Origin: Deltaproteobacteria bacterium
GTDB taxonomy: Bacteria; Desulfobacterota; Binatia; UTPRO1
NCBI GenBank assembly: GCA_029262315.1
Contig: JAJCZP010000186.1
Location: forward strand, 1 to 35,647
Length of the DNA: 35,647 bases
Direction of reading: 5' to 3'
Positions 24,792-32,128 of this stretch are shown piece by piece. The translations under genes and the position numbers were made by a program. Each line of letters begins with the position of its first letter. Positions within the stretch are counted from its first letter, which is position 1. The notes under the pieces are model-generated. The model worked only from the letters and a program-made list of their open reading frames with translations. It did no database searches and was not told the DNA's origin.

Positions 24792-25895
24792 CTACTCGCT
24801 CGGTCCAAGGATACGCACCGCGTTGCTACCGCGACTGACTCCCGGCACACCGCTCATCAGTCGAATGCCCTCCGCGCAGAGCGAGAGGGGATCGTCGGAT
24901 GCCGCATCGAGCGCCAGCACGTCACCGGCGCGCCACTCCAACATCTGGCGCGTGGAAACGTCGCGCGTGCCGAGTTCGGCCGTTATCGTCACATCAGCGT
25001 CACGCACCGCGGCGGCTAGCACATGGCGCCATTCGCCATCCGGCCCAGCAGAGCTCGCGGCGCGCGGCTCGCCGAGCTTCGCCTTCAGCGGCTCGAGCGC
25101 TGGGAACGGAATCGCAATCGTCAGGGGCGCCGGACCCGTGGCGATGCCGCACTCGACCGGCAAGAGCAGCATGAGATCACTCATTCCGGTCAGGGCGACC
25201 GACGCCAGATTGGTCTCCGAACGCGCGAAGGTGAACGCCACCTTGTGCAGCGGTGCCCAAGCCGCCGCTAGATCCGCCAGTACGGCCGCGACGAGACGTT
25301 GCAGCATCTGCAGCTCGATCGCCGAGCTGGTGCGTCCCGCGAGATCACCGGGGACAGTTCCCGACCCGCCGAAGAAGCGATCCACGATGCCGAACGCGAG
25401 TTCGGGCGACAGAACGACGACGCCATGCCCACGCAGTGGCGCCATCGTAAACAGATGGAGACTCGCCGGCGTCTCGAGCCGATTCCGGAATGTGCCGTAG
25501 CGCAGCAGATCGGGCCGTCCGACCGAGACCTCCGATGGCGTCCCAGTGAACGCGGCCAGACTCTGCGGCAAGCGCCGTGCGAGCCGATCCTGCGCCAACT
25601 CTATCGCGGGAAACCGCTGACCAACGAAGCGATCCTCGCCAACGAGATCGTACGGGCGCACCTGCCCGTCGGGCAGCCCGCCGCCCCCGGCGACCACATC
25701 TCCGTCCTCGACACCGCGCAGCAGCGCCTGGACCTCGTCCTGCGAAAGCTTGTCGTCACCTGCCTGCGTCGACGGCGCCTCCGTTGTCGCGCCGGCGGCA
25801 TCTTGGCCACCGCCGTCGGTGCTCACGGGCTCGGCGGTACCGTCGGCGGGCCCGGCCTGCGCCTCATCGTTCTTGGGCTGCGTTTCGTCGCTCAC
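24792..25895 (-). CDS. fliM: Flagellar motor switch protein FliM with N-terminal extension
   Basis: A 367-residue C-ring subunit that binds phosphorylated CheY and connects FliG to FliN. The CheY-binding motif LSQDEVQALL lies at residues 50-59, although in most FliM proteins it is at the very N-terminus; the preceding ~48 residues are acidic and Ala/Gly/Thr-rich. The middle domain (RFPAIELAQDRLARRLPQSL, then FFGGSG) and the C-terminal SpoA domain (ELGTRDVSTRQMLEWRAGDV) are intact. The GTG at 25895 overlaps the fliL stop (GTGA). A GTG at residue 24 would shorten the extension but still leave about 26 residues before the motif. Confidence 0.97.
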   Translation of the reverse strand: MSDETQPKNDEAQAGPADGTAEPVSTDGGGQDAAGATTEAPSTQAGDDKLSQDEVQALLRGVEDGDVVAGGGGLPDGQVRPYDLVGEDRFVGQRFPAIELAQDRLARRLPQSLAAFTGTPSEVSVGRPDLLRYGTFRNRLETPASLHLFTMAPLRGHGVVVLSPELAFGIVDRFFGGSGTVPGDLAGRTSSAIELQMLQRLVAAVLADLAAAWAPLHKVAFTFARSETNLASVALTGMSDLMLLLPVECGIATGPAPLTIAIPFPALEPLKAKLGEPRAASSAGPDGEWRHVLAAAVRDADVTITAELGTRDVSTRQMLEWRAGDVLALDAASDDPLSLCAEGIRLMSGVPGVSRGSNAVRILGPSE

Positions 25896-26413
25896 TGAAC
25901 GATGAACTCCGTAAAGTAGACGGCACGAACGGTATCGTCATCAATCGCCTGGTTGACGCGATTGATGATGTCCTCGCGGAGATTCTGCTTCCCAGCCGGG
26001 GTGCGAATCTCTTCGAAGGTCTTGCTCGTCAGCAGCGTGAGCAGCAGGTCGCGGATCTGCGGCGTGCGCGCCTGCGCGTCAGGTGGCACGACATCGGTGG
26101 CAAACTCGATCTGGAATGTGGTCTTCAGGTAGCGACTGCCACCGTCGTCGGCGAGATTGGCGATGAACGGATCGATCTCGAGCATCGCGCCCGGCGCCGT
26201 CGGATCCGCCATGCCTGCGGTCGGATCGAGCGATGCAGCCTCCGCCTCGATGTCGTCCGGCGGCCCTCCGAGCAGACCGAGATACCACGCCGCGCCGCCA
26301 CCACCTCCACCGAGCAGAACGACAGCGGCCAGAATCAACGGCAGCTTCGACCTCTTCTTGGGCGCCTCGGCACCTTCATCCTCGCCCTCGCCCTGCTTCT
26401 CTTCATCAGCCAT
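25892..26413 (-). CDS. fliL: Flagellar basal body-associated protein FliL
   Basis: A 173-residue inner-membrane protein that surrounds the stator and supports torque. A charged cytoplasmic N-terminus (MADEEKQGEGEDEGAEAP) is followed by one membrane segment (PLILAAVVLLGGGGGGAAWY, about 25-44), an acidic linker and the periplasmic FliL domain (FIANLADDGGSRYLKTTFQI, ending VRAVYFTEFIVQ). The ATG at 26413 has GGAG seven bases upstream and is preferred over the frame to 26437. It leads the large fliL-to-fliA unit and has its own sigma-54 promoter about 60 bases upstream. Confidence 0.96.
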   Translation of the reverse strand: MADEEKQGEGEDEGAEAPKKRSKLPLILAAVVLLGGGGGGAAWYLGLLGGPPDDIEAEAASLDPTAGMADPTAPGAMLEIDPFIANLADDGGSRYLKTTFQIEFATDVVPPDAQARTPQIRDLLLTLLTSKTFEEIRTPAGKQNLREDIINRVNQAIDDDTVRAVYFTEFIVQ

Positions 26414-26473
26414 GCCAACGCTCCTCGCCCGGGACACGTCACCGACACCACTGCCGGCCTCGTCGGTCGGATG

Positions 26474-26489
26474 AGCAAGCGGTATGCCT
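26474..26489 (-). promoter_or_regulatory. Predicted sigma-54 promoter of the fliL operon
   Basis: The minus strand reads AGGCATACCGCTTGCT, with GG and GC ten bases apart and eleven of the same bases as the fliK promoter in order around the spacer. Transcription would start near 26463, leaving a leader of about 50 bases. It lies in the 258-base divergent gap between fliL and the CBS gene, in which I saw no other clear promoter. Confidence 0.7.
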
Positions 26490-26671
26490 GCGGATTTTCA
26501 CGGAGGCAGGCCCACAACTCCCTGAAAACACACGAGGCGCGGTTGGCCAGTGAACGTGACCCACGCACACGGGTCAGCAATCTGACCGCGAGCGTGTCGG
26601 AGAATCTGGCGTCTCGCTCAAGATTCGAGGCGCAGATGCCGATCTCGAGTCAGGAGTACGGAGACAGCATC

Positions 26672-27130
26672 ATGGCGCACGAACGACCACCGCAGGCACC
26701 ATCGGAGGACATCGGCGGCCGGCGCTCGTCACTCACCGTGCGTGCACTCATGACCCCGAACGTCGTAACCCTCGAGCAGCACCAGCCCATCCAAGAGGCG
26801 ATCAACCTGTTCGCCGGACGCGAGTTCCGCCACATCCCGGTGGTTGACGGCGATCGTCTGGTCGGCGTGCTCTCAGATCGGGACGCGCTCCGCGCCTTCG
26901 CGCGAAGCCAAGACCATTCGACTCCGATCCGTGCGATCATGCGTGCGGACCCGCACAGGGTCCAGACGCACACGCCGGTCGTCGAGGCGATCAGGCTCCT
27001 CCTGGAGCACCGGATCAACTGCCTCCCGGTCGTCGGCGCGCAAGAAACCCTCGTCGGCATCCTCACCACGACCGACCTGCTGCAGGCGCTCCTGCAACTC
27101 CACGAGAGCGCCGGGTCTCGGCCAGCGTAG
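26672..27130 (+). CDS. CBS-domain-pair protein inside the flagellar locus
   Basis: A 152-residue protein made almost wholly of two CBS motifs: residues about 21-76 (TVRALMTPNVVTLEQHQPIQ then FRHIPVVDGDRLVGVLSDRD) and 85-142 (IRAIMRADPHRVQTHTPVVE then INCLPVVGAQETLVGILTTT). CBS pairs bind adenine nucleotides (AMP, ATP, sometimes c-di-AMP or SAM) and act as sensors of energy state; here no effector domain is attached, so the output must be through a partner. The ATG at 26672 has GGAG eight bases upstream; an ATG at 26636 with GAGG five bases upstream is an alternative that adds 12 residues. It is on the opposite strand to all flagellar genes, divergent from fliL and convergent with flgE. A link to motility is unproven. 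Confidence 0.92.
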   Translation: MAHERPPQAPSEDIGGRRSSLTVRALMTPNVVTLEQHQPIQEAINLFAGREFRHIPVVDGDRLVGVLSDRDALRAFARSQDHSTPIRAIMRADPHRVQTHTPVVEAIRLLLEHRINCLPVVGAQETLVGILTTTDLLQALLQLHESAGSRPA

Positions 27131-27165
27131 CGCGACCGCACCCGGGCTCCGTGTAGCGGACGTGA

Positions 27166-27195
27166 TCCGGCGACGAGGCGGGCCTCGTCACCGGA
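27166..27195. terminator. Terminator-like hairpin between the CBS gene and flgE
   Basis: TCCGG-C-GACGAGG (27166-27178) pairs with CCTCGTC-A-CCGGA (27183-27195) around a 4-base loop, with one mismatch. It lies in the 75-base gap between convergent stops and could serve both. No T-run. Confidence 0.5.
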
Positions 27196-27205
27196 CCGAC
27201 GCCTG

Positions 27206-28507
27206 CTATCGGACGATGTTGATGAGATCGTTCAGGAGCGTGTCACTCGAGGTGATCACCCTGGCGTTCGCCTGAAAGCTCCGTTGCAGCGAGATCAGGT
27301 CGATGAACTCCTGCGCCAAAGACACGTTCGAGAGCTCAACCGCGCCACCGACGATCGTGCCGAGGCCACCGGACTCCGGCGAACCGATGGCGGGAGACCC
27401 CGAATCGATCGACTCGCGGAAGAGCCCATTGCCCAGCGGCAGCAACCCATCGGGAGCAATGAAGCTGGCGAGCGCGACCTGAAAGAGCGGCCGGCTCTGG
27501 CCGTTGTCGAAAATACCGGTCACGAAGCCGGTCTCGCTGAACTCCAGGTTCAGGAGTTGGCCGGCTCCGAAACCGTTCTGCGACTGGAAGCTCACGGCCG
27601 AAGGGCCGGCGAACTGCGTCAGGCCGTCGATACCCTCCCCAGGATCGGCCAAAGGATTGGGCGTTCCGAAGTCGAACTCGATGTCCTGAGAGTTCGCGCC
27701 GTCGAACTGAACGGTCGCGGCGCCTGGATCCGGGTTCAGAACGCTCAACGAACCATCAGGATTGAAGGTTATACTGTTGGTCCCGCCGAGGATGGCCAGA
27801 TCCCCAGCCGTACCACCCGAGAGCTCTCCGTCATCCACACCTACGTGGTACTCCCAGCTATTGCTCCCGGCCCGTGTGAAGAAGAAGTTCAGCGTATGCC
27901 GATCGCCGAGCGAGTCGAACACGTCGATCGAGTTCGTGAAATTCGAAGTCGCGAACGCGCTGTCGAAGTCCGTACCGTCAAAACCACCGGCGATCAGCGG
28001 CGCGTCCGCTTGCAGATTGGAGTCGACCGCCACCTGCGTCGTCGCCCGCGGCTGACTGCTCGCGCCCGTCACGTTGATGTCCGTTGGTGCGCCCACGGGG
28101 AGAAAGGTGTTGTTGAGCGCGAAACCCTGTACCGGCAGACCGTCGAACGTCGCCAGGCGGCCATCGACATCGAGCCGGAAGTTGCCGGCGCGCGTATACA
28201 GATTGCCGTCACCAGTCCGGACGACGAAAAAGCCGTTGCCCTCGATCGCAAGATCCGTCGGCCGGCCGCTCGACTCGATACTCCCTTGCGCGAACGACGG
28301 GTTGATCCGGCCGATACGAACGCCGAGACCGATGCGTCCGGTCACGCCGCCGCCTCCCTGCCCCGAGAGCAGGTCCGCGAACTCCGTGCGACTTCCCTTG
28401 AAGCCGATCGTGTTGACGTTCGCGATGTTGTTGCCCGTCACGCCGAGGGCAGCGCCCGTGGCCACCAGGCCACTACGGGCCGTCGAGAGTGCTCCGAAAA
28501 TTGCCAT
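27206..28507 (-). CDS. flgE: Flagellar hook protein FlgE
   Basis: A 433-residue hook subunit, exported by the flagellar type III system. The N-terminus MAIFGALSTARSGLVATGAA with NNIANVNTIGFKGSRTEFAD is the axial-protein signature; the C-terminal ELSNVSLAQEFIDLISLQRS helix and the end NDLINIVR are typical. Middle domains include GNGFFVV and hook-type regions. The ATG at 28507 has AGGAG six bases upstream; the longer frame to 28576 crosses the flgD end. No cysteine. It is preceded by flgD, the hook cap scaffold, and by fliK. Confidence 0.97.
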   Translation of the reverse strand: MAIFGALSTARSGLVATGAALGVTGNNIANVNTIGFKGSRTEFADLLSGQGGGGVTGRIGLGVRIGRINPSFAQGSIESSGRPTDLAIEGNGFFVVRTGDGNLYTRAGNFRLDVDGRLATFDGLPVQGFALNNTFLPVGAPTDINVTGASSQPRATTQVAVDSNLQADAPLIAGGFDGTDFDSAFATSNFTNSIDVFDSLGDRHTLNFFFTRAGSNSWEYHVGVDDGELSGGTAGDLAILGGTNSITFNPDGSLSVLNPDPGAATVQFDGANSQDIEFDFGTPNPLADPGEGIDGLTQFAGPSAVSFQSQNGFGAGQLLNLEFSETGFVTGIFDNGQSRPLFQVALASFIAPDGLLPLGNGLFRESIDSGSPAIGSPESGGLGTIVGGAVELSNVSLAQEFIDLISLQRSFQANARVITSSDTLLNDLINIVR

Positions 28508-28541
28508 GCCGTTCTCCTTCCGAATTGACTGCCCTGCCGAA

Positions 28542-29234
28542 TTAACTTCCCTGGACCTCACGGATCTTACTGACATCGTCCAGGGCGAGCCGTGTCTCCC
28601 CGAGGAGCAGCGCCGGAGGATCCGTCGCGAAATCGATACCCGTCACGCGCCCACGTACGAGCGTCTGCAGCGGGAGGGTTTGATCGCCGTTCCCCTGATC
28701 GATCAGTACCGTGTACTCGCCGTCGCTCAGCGCCGGGGCGCCGACGACGTTCTCGAGATCGAACTCGTGCATTCCAGCCTCGAGCGTCCCAAGGTCGAGC
28801 GTGGCGACCTCCTGCCCGCTCCCATCGATGACACGCGCCTCGACGGTGCCCGCCGTCGCCAACTCGAAGTGCAGCGACGACGACGCACCCTCCGCGACCG
28901 AAATGCTGATCCCCAATCCGTCCACTTCGCGTCCGAGCAGGCTCAGCATCTCGAACTGACTCGGAGCGGCTCCGCTCGGTTGCTCGAGCGCGGACAACTT
29001 GTCGTTGATCTCGGTCAGCTGCTCGAGCGAGGAGAACTGCGCCAGCTGCGCCGAGAAGTCCTCGCTGCTGACCGGGTCGAGCGGATCCTGGTTCTGCAAC
29101 TGCGTGATCAGCAGCGTGAGAAAGTCGTCGCGATTGACGACGTCGTTGGCCTTGGTTTCCTCGGGCGCGGAAAGATTGCGCAGGAGATCCAGGCCCGTAG
29201 AGACGGCGGAGGCTGCCAGTGTCGGATCGATCAT
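28542..29234 (-). CDS. flgD: Flagellar hook cap/assembly protein FlgD
   Basis: A 230-residue hook scaffold that caps the growing hook and is later replaced by FlgK. The N-terminal signature is clear: VVNRDDFLTLLITQLQNQDP then LDPVSSEDFSAQLAQFSSLE. The C-terminal FlgD Ig-like/tudor domain follows with SSLHFELATAGTVEARVIDG and the usual end region. No cysteine. The ATG at 29234 lies four bases after the fliK stop, so translation is probably coupled. It acts with FlgE, encoded 34 bases downstream. Confidence 0.97.
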   Translation of the reverse strand: MIDPTLAASAVSTGLDLLRNLSAPEETKANDVVNRDDFLTLLITQLQNQDPLDPVSSEDFSAQLAQFSSLEQLTEINDKLSALEQPSGAAPSQFEMLSLLGREVDGLGISISVAEGASSSLHFELATAGTVEARVIDGSGQEVATLDLGTLEAGMHEFDLENVVGAPALSDGEYTVLIDQGNGDQTLPLQTLVRGRVTGIDFATDPPALLLGETRLALDDVSKIREVQGS

Positions 29235-29238
29235 GACG

Positions 29239-30972
29239 TCATACCCTCAAGCTCAGGCGGCCGGCATCGAGCGGCGCGGCAGGGCCCGCGTCCTCGGTCG
29301 ACTCGCCGTCGCCGCGTCCGCCGTCTGGGGACGACGACGCGCCATCGTTGTCGCCGTGCTCGGCATTGTGAAAGTCGGCGGCGCCATGGTCGGGACTGAC
29401 GTCGACCGAGAATCCGGTTAGTCGGAGTTCGCTTCGTCCGAGGGCGGCCTCGAGCAGATGCTGCTGGCCATTGAGCAGTGCACGCGTGCCCTCATGCTCC
29501 GCCACGATCATGGCGCGGACACCGTCATCCAGCAGCTGCACGCGCACATCGATATGTCCGAGTCCGGGCGGATCGACGCGCAAGCGGATCTCGGAACCAC
29601 CACGAGCCGCCGACAGATAGAGACCATCGACGATGCGTTCGGCCAGCGCGGCAAACCCTTGCGACTGATCGATCCGGGCCACCAGGCTGGCCGGCGTGGA
29701 CGGCGTCGCTTGCGAGGCGGTGCCCGGAGCCAACGTTGTCCCGCTCGCGTCCGGATCGGCCCCGGCCACGGTGGACACTTGCCCGAGCGTCGCCTGCGCA
29801 CGCTGCCGTTGAACTGCCTCACGGGTCAGCCCCTGAACCGCCGGGGCGATGCCCGTGTCGCTGCCCGCACGGAGGAGCGCTACTCCGGCACTTCCCTCCT
29901 CAGTGTCAGCGTCGATCCCCGCAATGGCCGTCGCAGTGTCAGTGCTCGTCGCTGCCGCCGGATCCGCGGCCGCCGGCACGGCGCGTGACGCCGCGATGCC
30001 AGAGGCTGAGTCCCGGAGGCGTCGTGCCTCGACTCGCGGTTGCACGGCCGCCAGAATCGTGGGCTCGACATTGCCCTCAGGTCGGCTTGCAGCGCGTGTC
30101 TCCAGCGCACCGGCGGTCGGCACACGCTCCGTCTCCAGTGATGCCGCCTCGACCGACGGTGCGGGCCCCGGTGCCGCCTGCCGCCCTCCCGCCGCCGGCA
30201 CCGTCTCATCGGACGACGCGGCAGGATCTGATCCTGTTGCCGATGCGAGACCATCCCCAGAAGAGATCCGGCCACTGGTCGTGGCTGTCGTCTCCGTACC
30301 TGTTCCAGGCACACCCACGTCAGCAGGCGCGCGCGTCGATGATTCGACAGCCGGGCTTTGGGCGACACTCGCGTCGAGAACTCCCGGCCTGGCGGACGCT
30401 TGCCCACCAGAGGGAGCACCGCTCCGTAGCTCGGGATCGAGACCTCGTGCCGCGGTCGGTGGCCCTCCCGCCGATGGCAATACCCCTACGCCCGGCTCGC
30501 CACCGAGAGTCGGCAGCGCGGCCGACTGCTCCGCGCCCCCGGCAACCACAGTAGCGGCGTCGGGCGAAACGGCGCTGGGATCCACGATAGGGCTCGATCC
30601 ACGAACGACCGGAATATCAGCGGTGCCTTCTGGCACGTCACCACCAGACGCCCCCTCGGCCGTACTCCCGACCACCCCGATCGTCGCATCAAGGTCGATA
30701 TCCTGCGCAACGACACCGGGCACCGCGAGCTCGGATGCGAGCTCCGCCGCGACCACGCCTCCGTCGGGCCCCGTGTGGACCTCCGGTGTCGCCACCGCCG
30801 GCTGCTCCTCGAGGGCGCCGGCCGTCAGGACGCCGAGCGCTACCGAAAACTCGGTCGCCGACGCGGCGGGGGCGCTCCCCTCAGCGACGACTGCGCCGCT
30901 CGCGCCAACGGGACCACCCGTCGTCGGACCCGACTCTCCGCTCCCGCCCTGCAGTAGACTCTCGACGTGCAT
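29239..30972 (-). CDS. fliK: Flagellar hook-length control protein FliK
   Basis: A 577-residue exported ruler protein that measures hook length and flips FlhB to filament export. Most of it is a low-complexity Ala/Val/Gly/Pro/Thr stretch, expected of the extended ruler part. The C-terminal FliK domain is recognisable: GGSEIRLRVDPPGLGHIDVR, then VRAMIVAEHEGTRALL, then LEAALGRSELRLTGFSVDV. A His/Asp-rich tail and a Leu-Ser-Leu end follow. No cysteine. The ATG at 30972 is only 15 bases from the -12 box of its promoter, so the leader would be about four bases; the next in-frame GTG is some 70 codons on. Translation start therefore needs proof, although the family and stop are firm. Confidence 0.9.
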   Translation of the reverse strand: MHVESLLQGGSGESGPTTGGPVGASGAVVAEGSAPAASATEFSVALGVLTAGALEEQPAVATPEVHTGPDGGVVAAELASELAVPGVVAQDIDLDATIGVVGSTAEGASGGDVPEGTADIPVVRGSSPIVDPSAVSPDAATVVAGGAEQSAALPTLGGEPGVGVLPSAGGPPTAARGLDPELRSGAPSGGQASARPGVLDASVAQSPAVESSTRAPADVGVPGTGTETTATTSGRISSGDGLASATGSDPAASSDETVPAAGGRQAAPGPAPSVEAASLETERVPTAGALETRAASRPEGNVEPTILAAVQPRVEARRLRDSASGIAASRAVPAAADPAAATSTDTATAIAGIDADTEEGSAGVALLRAGSDTGIAPAVQGLTREAVQRQRAQATLGQVSTVAGADPDASGTTLAPGTASQATPSTPASLVARIDQSQGFAALAERIVDGLYLSAARGGSEIRLRVDPPGLGHIDVRVQLLDDGVRAMIVAEHEGTRALLNGQQHLLEAALGRSELRLTGFSVDVSPDHGAADFHNAEHGDNDGASSSPDGGRGDGESTEDAGPAAPLDAGRLSLRV

Positions 30973-30986
30973 CGCTGCCTACAGGC

Positions 30987-31002
30987 AGCAAGCGGGATGC
31001 CA
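30987..31002 (-). promoter_or_regulatory. Predicted sigma-54 promoter of the fliK-flgD-flgE hook operon
   Basis: The minus strand reads TGGCATCCCGCTTGCT, GG and GC ten bases apart, very similar to the fliL and flgF sites. It lies in the 108-base gap between the motE-like gene and fliK. Predicted start of transcription is near 30976, just four bases from the fliK ATG. Confidence 0.75.
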
Positions 31003-31080
31003 TCGGCGTCAGCCAACGCCCGTAAGCATCAGACGACTCGAGCACTCGGCAGAATCAGCCGCGCCCGGCAAGAACTGCCG

Positions 31081-31677
31081 CTACCGGCGGAGCGCGATCG
31101 CTTGCGTCAACACGATTGCGCGCGAGCGACTCATGAGGGGCAGAATCTCGCCGATCTGCTTCTCTTTCATGCGTCGGAAGATCGTGAGGATCGTGCGATC
31201 GTCGAGCTGATCGAGAATCGGCGCCGCATCGGCCGGCTTCATGGCGGCGTAGATCTTCGCGAGCGACTGCGCCGCCTCGGCGCCCGACGTCCGCCGCGTC
31301 TCCGCCTCACCGGAGAGCCGCTTTTCGATCTCCTCGAGGGTCGCGATCTTGGTCGTCACGTCCTGCTCCAGAACCTTCAAGCGCGCCGCACGCTGCTCGA
31401 GTTCCTGCTCCCGTGCATCCAACTCCTGCTGCCGTTGTTCGAGGTCGCTCAACAAGTCCAGGACCGGACGCTTCTGCGCCATCGGAGCGACCGGCTTCGG
31501 CTTGTCGCTAGCCATGGCCCTGCTCGCCCCCGAGGTGTCAGCCGCCGAGACTTCGCGAGCGGTCAGGAGGCCGCCAGTCCACACGCCCGCCGTCCCCACC
31601 TTCACGATCAACGCGACGATCAGAATCACCCGCAACCACGCTCGCCCCACCCCTACCGGCTTCTCGCTCATTTTCAT
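31081..31677 (-). CDS. MotE-like flagellar protein with MgtE-N-type C-terminus
   Basis: A 198-residue protein with one N-terminal membrane segment (RVILIVALIVKVGTAGVWTG, residues 16-35), a long coiled coil (about 72-130, DLLSDLEQRQQELDAREQEL onward) and a C-terminal MgtE-intracellular-N-like domain (KIYAAMKPADAAPILDQLDD then RTILTIFRRMKEKQIGEILP). The same architecture is found in MotE of Sinorhizobium, a periplasmic chaperone of MotC, and in many unnamed proteins placed after fliJ. The membrane segment could also be an uncleaved signal, leaving the rest periplasmic. The ATG at 31677 overlaps the fliJ stop (ATGA) and has GGAGG six bases upstream. It closes the fliF-fliJ unit. Confidence 0.88.
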   Translation of the reverse strand: MKMSEKPVGVGRAWLRVILIVALIVKVGTAGVWTGGLLTAREVSAADTSGASRAMASDKPKPVAPMAQKRPVLDLLSDLEQRQQELDAREQELEQRAARLKVLEQDVTTKIATLEEIEKRLSGEAETRRTSGAEAAQSLAKIYAAMKPADAAPILDQLDDRTILTIFRRMKEKQIGEILPLMSRSRAIVLTQAIALRR

Positions 31678-32126
31678 CGTTGCCTCCGTGCCCGCTCGTG
31701 TCGATCGATCGCCAGCTCGTCCAACTGCACCGCCGTCAGGCGCGCTTGCTCCTCGTCCGTCCGCCCGCGATGAATCTCCTCCAGGCGACGCACCTTCGAT
31801 TCATCGCGATGCGAGACCGTCAGCTCGTCCCGTTTGGCCGCCAGCGCCCGACCGACGTCCGCCATTGCGACCCGACAGGCGCGCTCGGCGCCAGCCAGCG
31901 CTTCCGCATAGTCACCACCGAGCCGCAGCGCTCCAGGCGTCAGGGTGTCGGTCTCGGCGGCGCGCCGCTGCTCCTCGGCCACGACCATTTGCGCCGCACA
32001 CGCAGCATCGGTCTCGCGCTCGAGCGAGCCCAACTGCTGCTCGAGTGCTGCCGCCTCGTGCTCGCGCAATCGTCGCAGTTGCGTCCGCAAACGCAGCAAT
32101 CTGCTCAATCGGAACGACTGCGCCAT
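31674..32126 (-). CDS. fliJ: Flagellar export protein FliJ
   Basis: A 150-residue, almost wholly helical protein, the usual size of FliJ, which forms the stalk in the centre of the FliI ATPase ring and brings empty chaperones to the export gate. The N-terminus FRLSRLLRLRTQLRRLREHE and the antiparallel coiled coil through LDELAIDRHERARRQR fit the family. The ATG at 32126 lies two bases after the fliI stop. FliJ is weakly conserved, so the name depends in part on its place between fliI and the motE-like gene. Confidence 0.92.
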   Translation of the reverse strand: MAQSFRLSRLLRLRTQLRRLREHEAAALEQQLGSLERETDAACAAQMVVAEEQRRAAETDTLTPGALRLGGDYAEALAGAERACRVAMADVGRALAAKRDELTVSHRDESKVRRLEEIHRGRTDEEQARLTAVQLDELAIDRHERARRQR

Positions 32127-32128
32127 GG

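Noticed and set aside
25577-26671. Upstream 365 codons in frame with the CBS gene
   Set aside because: This part runs antisense through fliM and fliL, is Arg/Pro-rich, and the CBS gene has its own well-placed ATG and ribosome binding site.
27284-28528. Plus-strand open frame (414 codons) opposite flgE
   Set aside because: Antisense to a complete hook protein gene, with no recognisable domain.
29849-31210. Plus-strand Ser/Pro/Ala-rich open frame (453 codons) opposite fliK
   Set aside because: Low-complexity mirror of the low-complexity fliK ruler region, and it runs on into the motE-like gene.
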